A DNA stretch of 64,000 nucleotides from Flaveria trinervia (taxonomy: Eukaryota > Streptophyta > Magnoliopsida > Asterales > Asteraceae): NCBI GenBank assembly GCA_025506515.1, contig CM046444.1:75291624-75355623 (forward strand). Reading direction: 5' to 3'. Positions 43,641-54,188 of this stretch are shown here, in pieces. The position numbers and the translations under genes are program-made. Under the pieces are notes generated by a model. That model was not told where the DNA came from, searched no databases, and was given only the letters and a program-made list of their open reading frames with translations. Numbering within the stretch: the first letter of the stretch is position 1; each line of letters opens with the position of its first letter.

Positions 43641-44620
43641 ATCAAGTGAGACTCTTTAGGAGCAGCCTGAAATCTAGCACAATCACACGTTGCAAACAAA
43701 TATCTAGTCTAGAAGCTGTTAAGTACATCAAGGACCTAATCATACATCTGTAAAGTGTTTCATCAACAGCTTTACCTTTCTGATCTGCATCCAGTTGTGT
43801 GGTGTTGCACATGGGAGTAGAACAAGGCTTACAATTTTGTAAATCAAACTTATTCAAAAGATCTTTTGTATATTTAGACTGATGAATGAAAGTCCCATCA
43901 GCCTTTTGTTTGATTTGCAATCCTAGAAGAACTGTAATTCTCCCATTGCACTCATTTCAAACTTCTATATGCATTAAATTGTAAAGTCATCACACAACTG
44001 GGGATCAGAGGATGCAAAAATAATATCATCAACATAAATTTGAACAAGTACCTTATGCTGATCCACCTTCTTAATGAATAAAGTTTTATCTATGGAGCCT
44101 CTAGTGAAATTATTTTGAAGAAGAAAATTTGATAATGTCTCATACCAGGCTCTAGGAGCTTGTTTCAACCCATAAAGAGTCTTATCAAGCTTGTATACCC
44201 AATCTGGATGTTTATTATCCTCAAAACCTGGTGGTTTACATACATAAACTTCTTCTTATTTTACCATATAAAAATGCACTTTTAACGTCCATTTGAAAAA
44301 CTTTAAAATTGTGAAATGCAGCATAGGCTAAGAACAATCTAATTGCCTCTAGTCTGGCTACAGGGGCAAAGGTCTCATCATAATCAATACCTTCTTCTTG
44401 TGAAAACCCCTGAACAACCAGTCTGGCCTTATTCTTAACAATAAGTCCATTTTCATCTGTTTTGTTCCTAAACACCCATTTAGTGCATATTGCACACTTA
44501 CTTGGGGGTAGAGGAACCAGTTCCCACACTTGTTGTTTCTTGAACTAAAGTAGCTCAAGCTGCATGGCTTCCACCCATCCATTGTCTCTCAGAGCAACAT
44601 GATAGTTCTTTGGCTCTTGC
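43641..44620 (-). pseudogene. pol (RT): B reverse transcriptase
   Basis: Three open pieces: 44529-44236 (CTKWVFRNKTDENGLIVKNK, KARLVVQGFSQEEGIDY, FQMDVKSAFLYGKI), 44168-43974 (KQAPRAWYETLSNF, then the catalytic Tyr-Val-Asp-Asp at 44036-44025) and 43920-43642 (QKADGTFIHQSKYTKDLLNK). They cover the full RT with small frame breaks near 44240, 44170 and 43930. The catalytic motif is intact, but the gene is not continuous. Confidence 0.85.
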
Positions 44621-45760
44621 TGACTGATGAAGAGGGCATAGAAGCACAAGTTAGACAATTGACTTCTAGTTGAGACGCCAGCATTGATACCACCAATGAT
44701 TTGAGACATGGGGTGATCCTTCAGCTCTTGGTGCACAATAAGATCAGGGCAAGTGTTTGTAGCCGGTTCAGCATGAGCAGATGTTGATTCAGATTCTTGA
44801 AACCAGGTATTAGATGGCAAATCAAACGATGTAGAGGAATCAGAAATCCCATCAGCATTTGTTGTGAATGGAGTTGCTGAAGGTACAAGAACATCAAGTT
44901 TAGCAGACTCAGGCAGTTGGTCACTGAACTTGAAAAGGTGAGTACTGATATCATTATCATCTGCAGTACCACCAGGTGGAAGACTTGCTGTAGAAGATGA
45001 TTTATCCACATGATCTGCAACAACTAGAGTTTGATAAAGAGCATATTGTAGTATGTCCAGATCAAACAACTCCACAGGGTTTTATGGAATTTTATCCTTA
45101 GGAGATTCATTGAATTTCACATGCAAGGTTTCTTCAACTATCTTTGTTCTGCAGTTGAAGACTCTGTAAGCCTTACAAGTGGATGAATAACCTACAAAAT
45201 ACCCTGCATCCACCTTAGGATCAATTTGTGGAGTTGACCCTTTGTGTTGAGAATGAAACAAGGACATCCAAAGGCTCTGAAGAATGAAATCAAAGGAGCC
45301 ATGTGATGTAGAGCTTCATATGGAGTCTTCATCAACCTCTGATTTACTAACACTCTATTCTGCACATAGCAAGCTGTATTGACAGCTTCAGCCCAAAAGG
45401 TCAAAGGCAAACCAGAGTCAGCCAACATGGACCTTGCGGCTTCAATTAAAGTCCTGTTCTTTCTCTCCAATACTCCATTTTGTTCTGGAGTCCTTGGGAT
45501 GCTAAACTGCCTTTTGATTCCATTTGAAAGATAAAAATCATCAAGTGCATGGTTTTTGAATTCAGTACCATTGTCACTCCTTATACAATTGACTGATAGG
45601 GAATACTACTTCTCAACATACAGCACAAAGTTTATATGCCATAGTTTAGATTCCTGAAGAGAGGCTTTGGAGAATAGGCATGGAGAATAGGCATGGATGA
45701 CCCTTCAAATCAATCTTGTTTGACAAATCCAAGACATACACTCTTCCAATCCTGTTGGCC
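44545..45760 (-). pseudogene. pol (INT): B integrase with internal deletion, and linker
   Basis: The GAG-pre-integrase part ends abruptly at Leu-Trp-His (45643-45635). The next bases encode the region just before RSDNGTEFKN, so the rest of the HHCC zinc domain and the first catalytic Asp (Asp-Leu-Phe-Gly-Pro) are missing. C shows what should be there (54651-54968). The remaining core has the second Asp (GTEFKNHALDD) and the Glu in ERKNRTLIEAARSML (45470-45430), then a C-terminus (GYFVGYSSTCKAYRVFNC) and a Ser/Thr/Asp-rich linker open in 45075-44545. Integrase is certainly dead. Confidence 0.8.
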
Positions 45761-45761
45761 T

Positions 45762-46184
45762 TCAGGAGAGTATGTTCATCCTTACCTTGTCAATCAGCCT
45801 GAGAACTTGGGAAGACAGAATCCTGTAGTTCTGGCTTGTGAAAAGTGCAACATGCCCTTTATCACACATCTGACTGACACTCAGCAGATTGTACTTGAGC
45901 TTCTCCACATGGTTGACATCATCAAACCTGATTTGTCCATTAGACACATATCCTTTCCCAATGATGTAACCTCTCGCATCATTTCCAAATGAGACAAATC
46001 CCTTCTTTCCTTGAGAGTAGTCATTAAGAGAGAATTGCTCCCAGTCATATGCATAGATCCTCCACTGTCCACATACCAGATGCTCCTTTGGCATGTGTTG
46101 AAGAACCCTGCATGAAAGAAAACTAGTTAGATTTTGAGACCCAAACCTTTTTGGTTTTGGGTCTGTTTTCATCAATAGATGCAA
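45762..46184 (-). pseudogene. pol (PR): B aspartic protease and GAG-pre-integrase start
   Basis: The active site reads VDSGGSMHMTGSNSLL in the frame starting near 46080, with Asp-Ser-Gly intact. A frame change then leads into 46184-45762 (DYSQGKKGFVSFGNDARGYI, then LLSVSQMCDKGHVALFTSQN), the C-terminal half of protease and start of GAG-pre-integrase. The counterpart in C is continuous across this point, so the frameshift is private to B. Confidence 0.8.
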
Positions 46185-48991
46185 CCATAACTTGTTTCTT
46201 ATGATTAACAGCTGAAGAAGGAGATGGTGCTGAAATGGATTCCTTGGATTTGGGCTTGGAATGCCTTTTCAGTGATTTGATCACAGGTGCATCTAATTGG
46301 TTAACTCTCCCTAACAAATGCTGAACCATCATAACAAGTTGTGTCTGATTTGTAGCCAAAGCTTTCAGCTCTTGTGACATATCAGTACTTGTGTTTGATG
46401 AGTTCCCGTGATCCACCATTTCCTCCTTAAAATTGACAGACTTAGTCTGATCTTTATCATGAGGAGCACCATCAGCTGTTTTTTGATTAACCTTATCCTT
46501 CTTTTTGAATTTGGTTGAAGGCTTGGGTTTATCACAATGGAATGATTGCGGTACAAACTTGGTCTCAAACTCAGTTTTCATTTCATCCATCTGGATTTTA
46601 ATGAGCTTATTTCTGTTGAGTTGGAACCCTTTCTGTACCAACATTCATGAGAAAGATGATTGAATTTACCACATATTTCACATAGCTTATTCTTCATCTT
46701 GGATTGATCAACAGCTGATGAGGAAACTACTGAAGGTGTGCTCTTTAGTACTTTCCTCCTTTCAGTAATTTTGTTCAGTACTGAAGAATCTGTAACAACT
46801 GAAGAGTTGTTCTTCAGCTGTTTATTGTCAGCAATTGTGAATCCGTTTATTTCAGCTGATTTGAAATGCTTTTCAGTTGTTGTAACTTGCCCTTCAGTAC
46901 TTAAGTTACTTTGAGGGACAACTTCTGAAATACTCAGCTTCATGTGCTTATCAGTAGTTAACCCATCAGCCAATTGATTTGCTGAGGTATCAACCCTTAT
47001 TTCATCTTGTGATTTTGGAAGATCACTTGTGAATGATGCACATGATAATGTGGTTTGGAGATTGCTTTCACTTTCAGATCTTACTATTGGTTTTGGAGTA
47101 AAATTTGTTGGAGGTGCAATAAGGTTATAACCAATTCCAAAGTTCACATTTGAAGCAGATTGCTTACTGAGCAGCATTTCAAATCCCTTGCAGGATGACA
47201 CCCAGCGGTCACACTCAACTTGGGTAACTGCAATTTCTTCTTTGAGTTCCTTATGGTTCTCAAGAATGACCTCTAGCCTAGCCTTTTCATCATTTAATTG
47301 GCATTTAAGCTTATAAATCTCATCATCTTTGTCCTTAAGGACAGACTCGTATTCAGCTTTTCTTTTGGAAATAGTTTGCTCAAGCTCTAGATTTTGATTA
47401 TTACAACTACATTTGCTTCTCTAATAGAGATAAATGCATCTATGCAAGATTCAGAACAAAGCTTGGCCTTAGCCTCAGAAGATACCTGGGTTACCTATGA
47501 AGAATATGCATTGGAGCAAGAACCCTCAGTAGATTCCAGGGCCATTAGAGCTAGATTCCAAAAGGATGTTCACCACCATGTTGACCATCACCAGTAAATA
47601 ATTGCTCAGTACCAAAGAGATCATCTGGTAAACTGCTCCAGTCAACATTACCAGTGGTGAAGAAGCTGTTATGAGGTTGTGAATGAGATGGTAGAGGCTC
47701 AGGTAATGCTTGTGGTTGTTGTGCAGTAAGAACTTGAACTGGATTTGGCTGAGCCATATAATAGCAGGGATACGGATATCACATTGGACCCTAAGGGACA
47801 AAATATGCAGGTGAAACAGGTTGTGAATGATGACCAGAACTAGCAGGTTTTTGCCCCCTGTTTTGTGGACTAGTGCGTGGAAAAGTCACAAAGGGTGCAG
47901 AGGAGTTAGATCCAGATGATCTACACTCTCTTGCAAAGTGTCGAAGCCTTGGCATTTATGACACCTCAACTTACTCTTGTTAAAACCAACTTTGGTTTTG
48001 CCAGAGAGTCCTAGAAATTCCTGCCAGTCCTCTTGTAGAACTTCTGAGATTTGATATTAATCAATGCCATTTGGCTCAGAATATCCGTCTCTTCTAGATC
48101 ATCATCAGTTATTCCTTTCAAATCATCCATGATAAAACATAAATTGTCACTATTACACCCTGAGTGACTATCAACACCAACAAATGCATGGTCTGAACTG
48201 TTTGAAGAGAAATCTATATGCCCATCATAATTACTTTCAGATGCAGCATATTCTGACACATGACCAACCAAGGCAGTGTTCCCTGGTACAAAGTCATCAG
48301 TGAGCTTTCCTGATGATGCCAGTTTCCTTTTCTGCTTTATCTCTCTCTCAAATGTTAGCAGTTTCCCATGAAGTTGGGTGAGAGATACTTTATCCAGATT
48401 TGCACTGGAGCGTAGGACAATAGTGTATGTGTCCCATCTCTCAGGCAGTGATCTAAGGAATCTGTTGTTCATCTGGCTATTGGTATATTCATGTTTGACC
48501 ATTTTTAGCTCAGAGATCAAACAGGAAAAACGCTCAAACTGTTGAGTCAGTGTCTCACCCTTCCTATGAGAGAATGTTTCATATTGTTGGGCAATGATTT
48601 CTCTGTTGTTTGCTAAGAGCTCATTAGTTCCACCGAATTGTTCCTTCAATGCATTCCAGAGATCATGAGCAGTTTCATGATGCATAAGCCCTGAATAGAT
48701 TTCATTCGACAGTGCCATGGCCAGAATTCCATGGGCTTTAGCATCAATCTCAAATAGTTTCGGATCTTCATCTGAGTATTGTTCCTTCTTCTTCAGAACC
48801 ATTTGATTGGTTTCCGGATTGTTCACCATAGGCTTATGTGGACCATGTACCACTGATGTCCAACAACCTGAACTGTTAACAGACAGGTGATGAAGCATTC
48901 TTCATTGCCATATGTTATACTCAGTCCTAACCAGCATCGGAGGCTTGGTTGAGGAACCGGTATTGTGAGGGTCATTAGAAGGAGTAGTCAT
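46123..48991 (-). pseudogene. gag: B gag (long form, two zinc knuckles, coiled coil)
   Basis: Natural start at ATG 48991 (MTTPSNDPHNTGSSTKPP). An in-frame TGA at 48904-48902 follows 29 codons, directly before Arg-Met. The main piece, 48898-48011, is the capsid-like UBN2 domain (YSDEDPKLFEIDAKAHGILA, MVKHEYTNSQMNNRFLRSLP). The first zinc knuckle (about 47965-47930) is damaged. A coiled coil (47400-47230) and 47201-46578 follow, the latter ending in an intact second knuckle, CEICGKFNHLSHEC. The tail, 46644-46123, is Lys/Ser-rich. C has the same organisation, which confirms the gene structure. Frameshifts separate the parts. Confidence 0.85.
46690..46960. repeat. ACTGAAG/TTCAGTACT motif island inside B gag
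   Basis: Within coding sequence, AACTACTGAAGG, CAGTACTGAAG, CAACTGAAGAG, CTTCAGCTG and CTTTTCAGTTGTTG occur close together. They are the same words as in the LTR and ORF3 spacer of this family. C has a matching island at 53325-53600. Confidence 0.65.
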
Positions 48992-49206
48992 TCTCAGATT
49001 CAACCAAAATCAATTAAGTTTTAACAGATTTAGAACAGAACACAACAGACCAAATTGAACCAAGAGAAAACAGAAAGCAATAAAACGAAAGTAGCAGAAA
49101 TTCAATTTAACTATAACCAATTCTTGCAAATATGCCAATTCAATCAAATGCAGATATCGATTAGCAGTTTCAATGATCAATTGTTAGATCGATCAATGAT
49201 TAACCC

Positions 49207-49218
49207 GCTCTGATACCA
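49207..49218 (-). other. B primer binding site (initiator Met tRNA)
   Basis: TGGTATCAGAGC on the - strand, two bases from the LTR end at 49221. Confidence 0.9.
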
Positions 49219-49220
49219 AT

Positions 49221-50113
49221 TGTTAGGATCAGTGATCTACGTTTGATTGATTAGAGAGTATTGCAGCGGAAATCAAACAATGAATTTAAACAATTCACAA
49301 GAATATAGTTGATATTCAAAGTAAGAACAAATGATTATAGAAATAATTCTGCAAATAAAAGATTTCATTCAATACGCGCTTTCGTGGTGGCAAAATGTCA
49401 CGCTTACAATGAGGTTAATCATCCCTTATATAGGAATGTCGTGGTGGAACATTCCTTATATAGGAGATGTGACGTCTGCTGATGTCACTTGATAGTGACA
49501 TCTAACAGAATTATTCAAACTACTGAGAGTTAACACAACTACTGAAGATGTCAAAACAACTGACATCTTCTTACAAAAATACTAAGTGTTAACTATCACT
49601 ACAACTACTGAAGAGAAACTACTGAAACTACAACGACTGAAGAACATGCTCTTCAGTCGTTTTACAAATACTGAAACGAAAAGGAAACTACTGAAAGGAA
49701 ACCATCACAACAACTGAAGAATGCTTCTTCAGCTGTTGTAACGAACTCTGAAGGATTCAGTACTTGTACTTGAACTTCAGCTGTTGTCATCAGCTGATGT
49801 CTTCAGTCTTTGTACTTCAGCTGTTGATCTTCAGTACTTTGTTCTTAAGTTGTTGATCTTCAGACTTTGGTCTTCAGCTGTTGAAGTCTTTAGTACTTTA
49901 GTCTTCAGCTGTTGAAGTCTTCAGTACTATAGTCTTCAGCCGTTGATTTTCAGACTTTGGTCTTCAGCTGTTGAAGTCTTCAGTACTTTAGTCTTCAGCT
50001 GTTGAAGTCTTCAGACTTTGTCAAACAGTTGATCAAGTCTTCAGTAGTTGTTGTGATGTCTGTGGGACTTAGAGGTTTTTCTGATCCGGCTTATTGGTTC
50101 TTTTGGTCCAACA
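49221..50113 (-). repeat. B 5' LTR
   Basis: Direct repeat of 37959-38845. It contains the CTTCAGCTGTTGAAGT repeats (49790-50040), the ACTACTGAAG motifs (49520-49740) and two TATATAAGG boxes 30 bases apart (49462-49456 and 49432-49426, - strand). Confidence 0.95.
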
Positions 50114-50198
50114 ACTTCATAGAATCTTCCCTCTCACCACATCTTGATTCTTCATTTCATCTACTCGTTTCTTAGCCTTCAATCTCTTCTAGTTTCTT
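50114..50198 (-). other. 85-bp remnant of E between B and C, including the B right target duplication
   Basis: The first five bases, ACTTC, are the right copy of the B duplication. The rest is C/T-rich and continues the sequence that stops at 37958. No feature of its own. Confidence 0.7.
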
Positions 50199-50276
50199 TG
50201 TTGGACCAAAAGAACCAATGAGCCGGATCAGAAAAACCTTAAGTCCCACAGACATCACAACAACTGCTGAAGTCCA

Positions 50277-50580
50277 CAACAGCTGAAGACACAAGTGCTG
50301 AAGACAAAGTCTGAAGACACAAGTGCTGAAGACAAAGTCTGAAGACACAAGTGCTAAAGACAAAGTCTGAAGACAAGTGCTGAAGACAAAGTCTGAAGAC
50401 ACAAGTGCTGAAGACAAAGTCTGAAGACACAAGTGCTGAAGACAAAGTCTGTAGACACAAGTGCTGAAGACAAAGTCTGAAGACAAGTGCTGAAGACACA
50501 AGTGCTGAAGACAAAGTCTGAAGACACAAGTGCTGAAGACAAAGTCTGAAGACACAAGTGCTGAAGACCAAGTATCAGAC
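50277..50580. repeat. 28-bp minisatellite in the C LTR (about 11 units)
   Basis: Unit GAAGACACAAGTGCTGAAGA followed by CAAAGTCT, with some shorter units (GAAGACAAGTGCT). It is open in several - strand frames as Leu/Cys/Ser-rich repeats, a result of the period not being a multiple of three. These are not genes. Confidence 0.9.
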
Positions 50581-50862
50581 GTTGTCACAACAGCTGAAGA
50601 GGTCTTCTTCAGTACTTGTGACGGTTTTCTTTTCAGTAGTTTTATGTTTTTCTTTTCAGTAGTTTTGTAAAACGACTGAAGAGCTTGTTCTTCAGTCGTT
50701 GTAGTTTCAGTAGTTTCGTATCAGTAGTTTTATGTTTTGTACTTAGCACTCTGATATGTTCTCAGTAGTTGTGAACATTTCAGTAGTTTGTTAAGTTTTA
50801 GTTATTTTTGTAATAAATCTGCCAGATGTCACTATCCCGTGATATCAGCAGTGATTGCACTC

Positions 50863-50869
50863 TATATAA
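50863..50869 (+). promoter_or_regulatory. C LTR TATA box
   Basis: TATATAA in context CTCTATATAAGGAGTG, downstream of the motif array. Matches the boxes of the B LTR. Confidence 0.6.
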
Positions 50870-51087
50870 GGAGTGTCAACCTAATTGTAATCGGGGAATG
50901 ATTGAGCAGAAACATTTGATATTATTGAAACATTCCTTTTCCCAGAAATATATTCTCTCTTTACAACCGTATTTGTTCTTAATGGATACGAATATCAAAT
51001 TCTTGCTATAATTTTGTCTAATTCTTGTTCTTATTCCACTGTGTTACACTCTAATCCATCAAACTTTAGATCACTGATCCTGTCAAA

Positions 51088-51099
51088 TGGCATCAGAGC
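51088..51099 (+). other. C primer binding site with one mismatch
   Basis: TGGCATCAGAGC instead of TGGTATCAGAGC as in A, B and G. A G-T pair with the tRNA would be lost or weakened at one position. Located two bases after the LTR. Confidence 0.85.
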
Positions 51100-51316
51100 A
51101 GGTTCATCATTGATCGATCTAATAATTGATCATTGAAACTGCTATCCAAGATCCAAGTTTGATTGAATTAGCATTTTTGCAAGAAACGGTTATAGAGATT
51201 GAATTTTATGTGTTTTTGGTCATTCATCCTGAGATTTATTCTTAGTTTTCATTGAGTCTGTTGTGGTCTGTGTAAAATCTTTTAAAAGCTTGAATTAAAT
51301 TGTATTTGGATCTAAA

Positions 51317-52651
51317 ATGACTACTCCTTCCAATGATCCTCACAATACTGGTTCCTCAACCAAGCCTCCAATGCTGGTTAGGAGTGAGTATAACATATGG
51401 CAATGACGAATGCTCCATCACCTGTCTGTTAACAGCTCAGGTTGTTGGACATCAGTGGTACATGGTCCACACAAGCCTATGGTGAATAAACCGGAAACCA
51501 ATCAAATGGTTCCGAAGGGGAGGGAGCAATACTCAGATGAGGATAAGAAATTGTTTGAGATTGATGCAAAAGCCCATGGAATTCTGGCCATGGCACTGCC
51601 CAATGAAATCTATTCTGGGCTAATGCATTATGAAACTGCCCATGACCTCTGTAATCCCTTGAAAGAACAATTTGGAGGAACAGATGAGGTCTTGGCAAAT
51701 AATAGAGAAATCCTTGCCCAACAATATGAGACATTATCTCATAGGAAGGGTGAGACACTGACTCAACAGTTTGAGCGGTTCTCTTGTTTGATCTCTGAAT
51801 TAAAAATGGTCAAACATGAGTACACAAATAGCCAGATGAATAACAGATTTCTCAGATCACTGCCTGAGAGATGGGACACATATACTATTGTCCTACGCTC
51901 CAGTGCAAATTTGGACAAACTATCTCTCACGCAACTCCATGGGAAATTGCTCACATTTGAGAGAGAGATAGAACAGAAACGAAAACTGTCATCATCTGGA
52001 AATCTCACTCATGATTTTGTACCAGGAAACACTGCCTTGGTAAGTGATGAGTCAGAGTATGCAGGATCAGAATGCCACTATGATGAGCATATTGATTTCA
52101 CCTCAAACAATTCTAATCATGCCTTTGTGAGTGTTGATTGTCATTCTGGTAATAATAGTGACAATCTATGCTTTCTCATGGATGATTTGAAGGGCATTGC
52201 TCATGATGATTTAGAAGAGATGGATATTTTGAGCCAAATGGCCTTGATCAATATCAGATCTCAGAAATTCTACAAGAGAACTGGCAGGAAATATCCTGGA
52301 CTCTCTGACAAAACCAAAGTCGGTTTTGACAAGAGCAAGTTGAAGTGTCACAAATGCGACAGGCTTGGACACTTTGCAAGAGAGTGTAGATCAACTAGAT
52401 CTAACACTTCTGCACCCTTTTTGACTTTTCCAAATAACAATTCACAATCAAAGGGCAACATTCTGCTGGTTCTAGTCATTCATCACACCCTCAATCTCCT
52501 ACATATTTTGTTCCTCAGGGTCAAATCCCATATCCTTATCTCCTGCATATTTTGCTCCTATAGTACCACAATCTCATGCACTATCAGAACCTCAACCATC
52601 TCCATCTCAATCACAACCTCATCACAGCTTCTTCACACCTGGAGTCGTTGA
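51317..52651 (+). pseudogene. gag: C gag, N-terminal domain and first zinc knuckle
   Basis: Natural start at ATG 51317 (MTTPSNDPHNTGSSTKPP), with an in-frame TGA at 51404-51406 after 29 codons, the same site as in B. From the next Met (51410) a 413-codon open frame holds the capsid-like UBN2 domain (KKLFEIDAKAHGILAMALPN, MVKHEYTNSQMNNRFLRSLP) and an intact CCHC knuckle (CHKCDRLGHFAREC) near residue 315. It then runs into a frame that ends at 52651, where the family frame shifts. If translation can start at 51410, a nearly complete capsid domain could still be made, lacking 30 N-terminal residues. Confidence 0.8.
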
Positions 52652-52673
52652 GTGGAGTAGCTTACCTGATAAC

Positions 52674-54182
52674 TTGTCTGGTCACACTGAGCAATACTAT
52701 GCTGGTGCTAGTCAACATGGTGGTGAACACCCTTTTGGAAATCTTGCTCTCATGACCCTGGAGTCTACTAAGGGTTCCTGTTCAAATGCATCATCTTCAC
52801 AGGTATCTTCAGAGGCTAAAGCCAAGTTATGTTCTGAATCATGCATAGCTGCCTTTGTCTCTATTAGAGAGGCAAATGTAGCATTAATAAATCAAAAACT
52901 TGAGTTTGAGAAAACCATTTTAAAAAGAAAAGCTGAGTATGAGTCTGCTCTTAACAGTAAAAGTGATGAGATTTATAAGCTTAAATGCCAATTAAATGAT
53001 GAAAAGGCCAAGCTAGAGGTTATTCTGGAAGACCACAGGAGTCTCAAAGAAAAACTTGCAGTAACCCAAGTTGAGTGTGAACGCTGGGTCTCATCATGCA
53101 AGGGATTTGAAATGCTTCTTAGCAAGCAAACTGCTTCAAATGTGAAGTTTGGCATTGGTTATAACCATCATGCTCCACCAACAGACTTTACTCCTAACTC
53201 CATAGTTAAGTCTGAAAGTGAAAGCAATCTCCAAACCACATTATCGTGTGAGTCATTCTCCAATGATAATCTAAGATCAGAGAATGAAACCAGTGTTAAG
53301 ATCTCAACAAATAAATTGACTGATGGTCTAACTACTGAGACTCATATGAAGCTGAGTACTTCTGATGTTGTTCCTCAATGTACCCCAAGTACTGAAAGAG
53401 ACCCAACATCTGAAAAGAATTTCAAATCAGTTGAAATACAAGGACTAACAACTGCTGAGGAATCTATCAAACAGTCTATTAGGACGGATGGAAAAAAGTT
53501 GAATTACCAGTCTTCAGCTGTTACAAATCCTTTAGTACCTAGTACTGATAGGAGGAAAGTACTGAAGATCACACCTTTAGTAGTTTCCACTTCAGCAGTA
53601 AAGATGTCCAAGATGAAGAATAAACCATGTGAAATTTGTGGTAAATTCAATCATCTATCTGATGAATGTTCGTACAAAAAGGGTTTAAAGCTCCAAAGGG
53701 ATGAGCTCATTAAACTAGAATAAATAAAATGAAAACTGAGTTTGAGACCAAGTTTGTACCACAATCATCTCAACCTGATAAACCCAAGGCCTTACCCAAA
53801 TCCACTAAGAAGGATACGGTTTATCAAAAGACAGCTGATGTTGTTCCTCAGGATAAACATAAGACTCTCTGTGAAATCTAAGAAGGAGGAAATGGTGGGT
53901 CACAGGAACTCATCAAAAACAAGCTCTGGAGTGTCAAATGAACTGAAAGCTCGAGCTTCAAATCAGACACAGCTTGTTATGATGGTTCAGCATCTGTTGA
54001 GGAGAGTTAACCAACTTGAAGCCACTGTGACCAAACCACTGGAGAGGAATTCCAGGTCCAAATCTATTTCAGCACCATCTCCATCTTCATCAGCTGTTAG
54101 TCATGAGAAACCAGCTATGGTTAAATCTATTGATAAACTCAGTGCCAAAACCAAAAAGGTTTGGGTCTCCAAAGCTAACTAG
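52674..54182 (+). pseudogene. gag: C gag, coiled coil, second zinc knuckle and tail
   Basis: A 349-codon open run, 52674-53723, contains a long coiled coil (REANVALINQKLEFEKTILK onward, about 52860-53090), a Ser/Thr/Glu-rich part and an intact knuckle CEICGKFNHLSDEC near 53630-53670. A stop after Lys-Leu-Glu and a frame change lead to 53742-54182, the Lys/Ser-rich tail (RASNQTQLVMMVQHLLRRVN). It mirrors the B gag. The long coiled coil between two knuckles is shared by A and B and sets these Gag proteins apart from short copia Gags. Confidence 0.8.
53325..53600. repeat. ACTGAAG/CAGTACT motif island inside C gag
   Basis: Coding sequence with CTAACTACTGAG, GTACTGAAAG, CTTCAGCTGTT, GTACTGAAG and TTCAGCAG in close succession; the C counterpart of 46690-46960. 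Confidence 0.6.
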
Positions 54183-54188
54183 TTTCTT

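Larger units (their letters stand above)
37959..50113 (-). mobile_element. Element B: complete 12.2-kb Ty1/copia retrotransposon with ORF3
   Basis: Bounded by LTRs of 887 and 893 bp (TGTTAGGATCAG...CCAACA on +) and a perfect 5-bp duplication. The LTRs differ at few sites, so insertion is fairly recent. On the - strand the order is 5' LTR, PBS, gag, PR, INT, RT, RNase H, spacer with tandem repeats, ORF3, PPT, 3' LTR. Integrase carries an internal deletion, so this copy could not have moved by its own enzyme in its present state. C (50199 onward) is a second member of the family in opposite orientation. Confidence 0.95.
50199..51085 (+). repeat. C 5' LTR
   Basis: 887 bp, homologous to the reverse complement of the B LTRs. 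Its U3 carries a 28-bp minisatellite (50277-50580) in place of the B repeat block, followed by TTTTCAGTAGTTTT motifs (50610-50800) and TATATAAG at 50863. The end GATCACTGATCCTGTCA matches the family, with one change from CCTAACA. Confidence 0.9.

Noticed and set aside
50277..50580. CRISPR-like regular repeat
   Set aside because: Units are contiguous with no spacers, in a plant LTR.
50172..50588. Leu/Cys/Ser-rich ORFs on the - strand that look like a secreted repeat protein
   Set aside because: They are frames through the 28-bp LTR minisatellite. Several overlapping frames are open because the repeat lacks stops; no start context, and it lies in U3.
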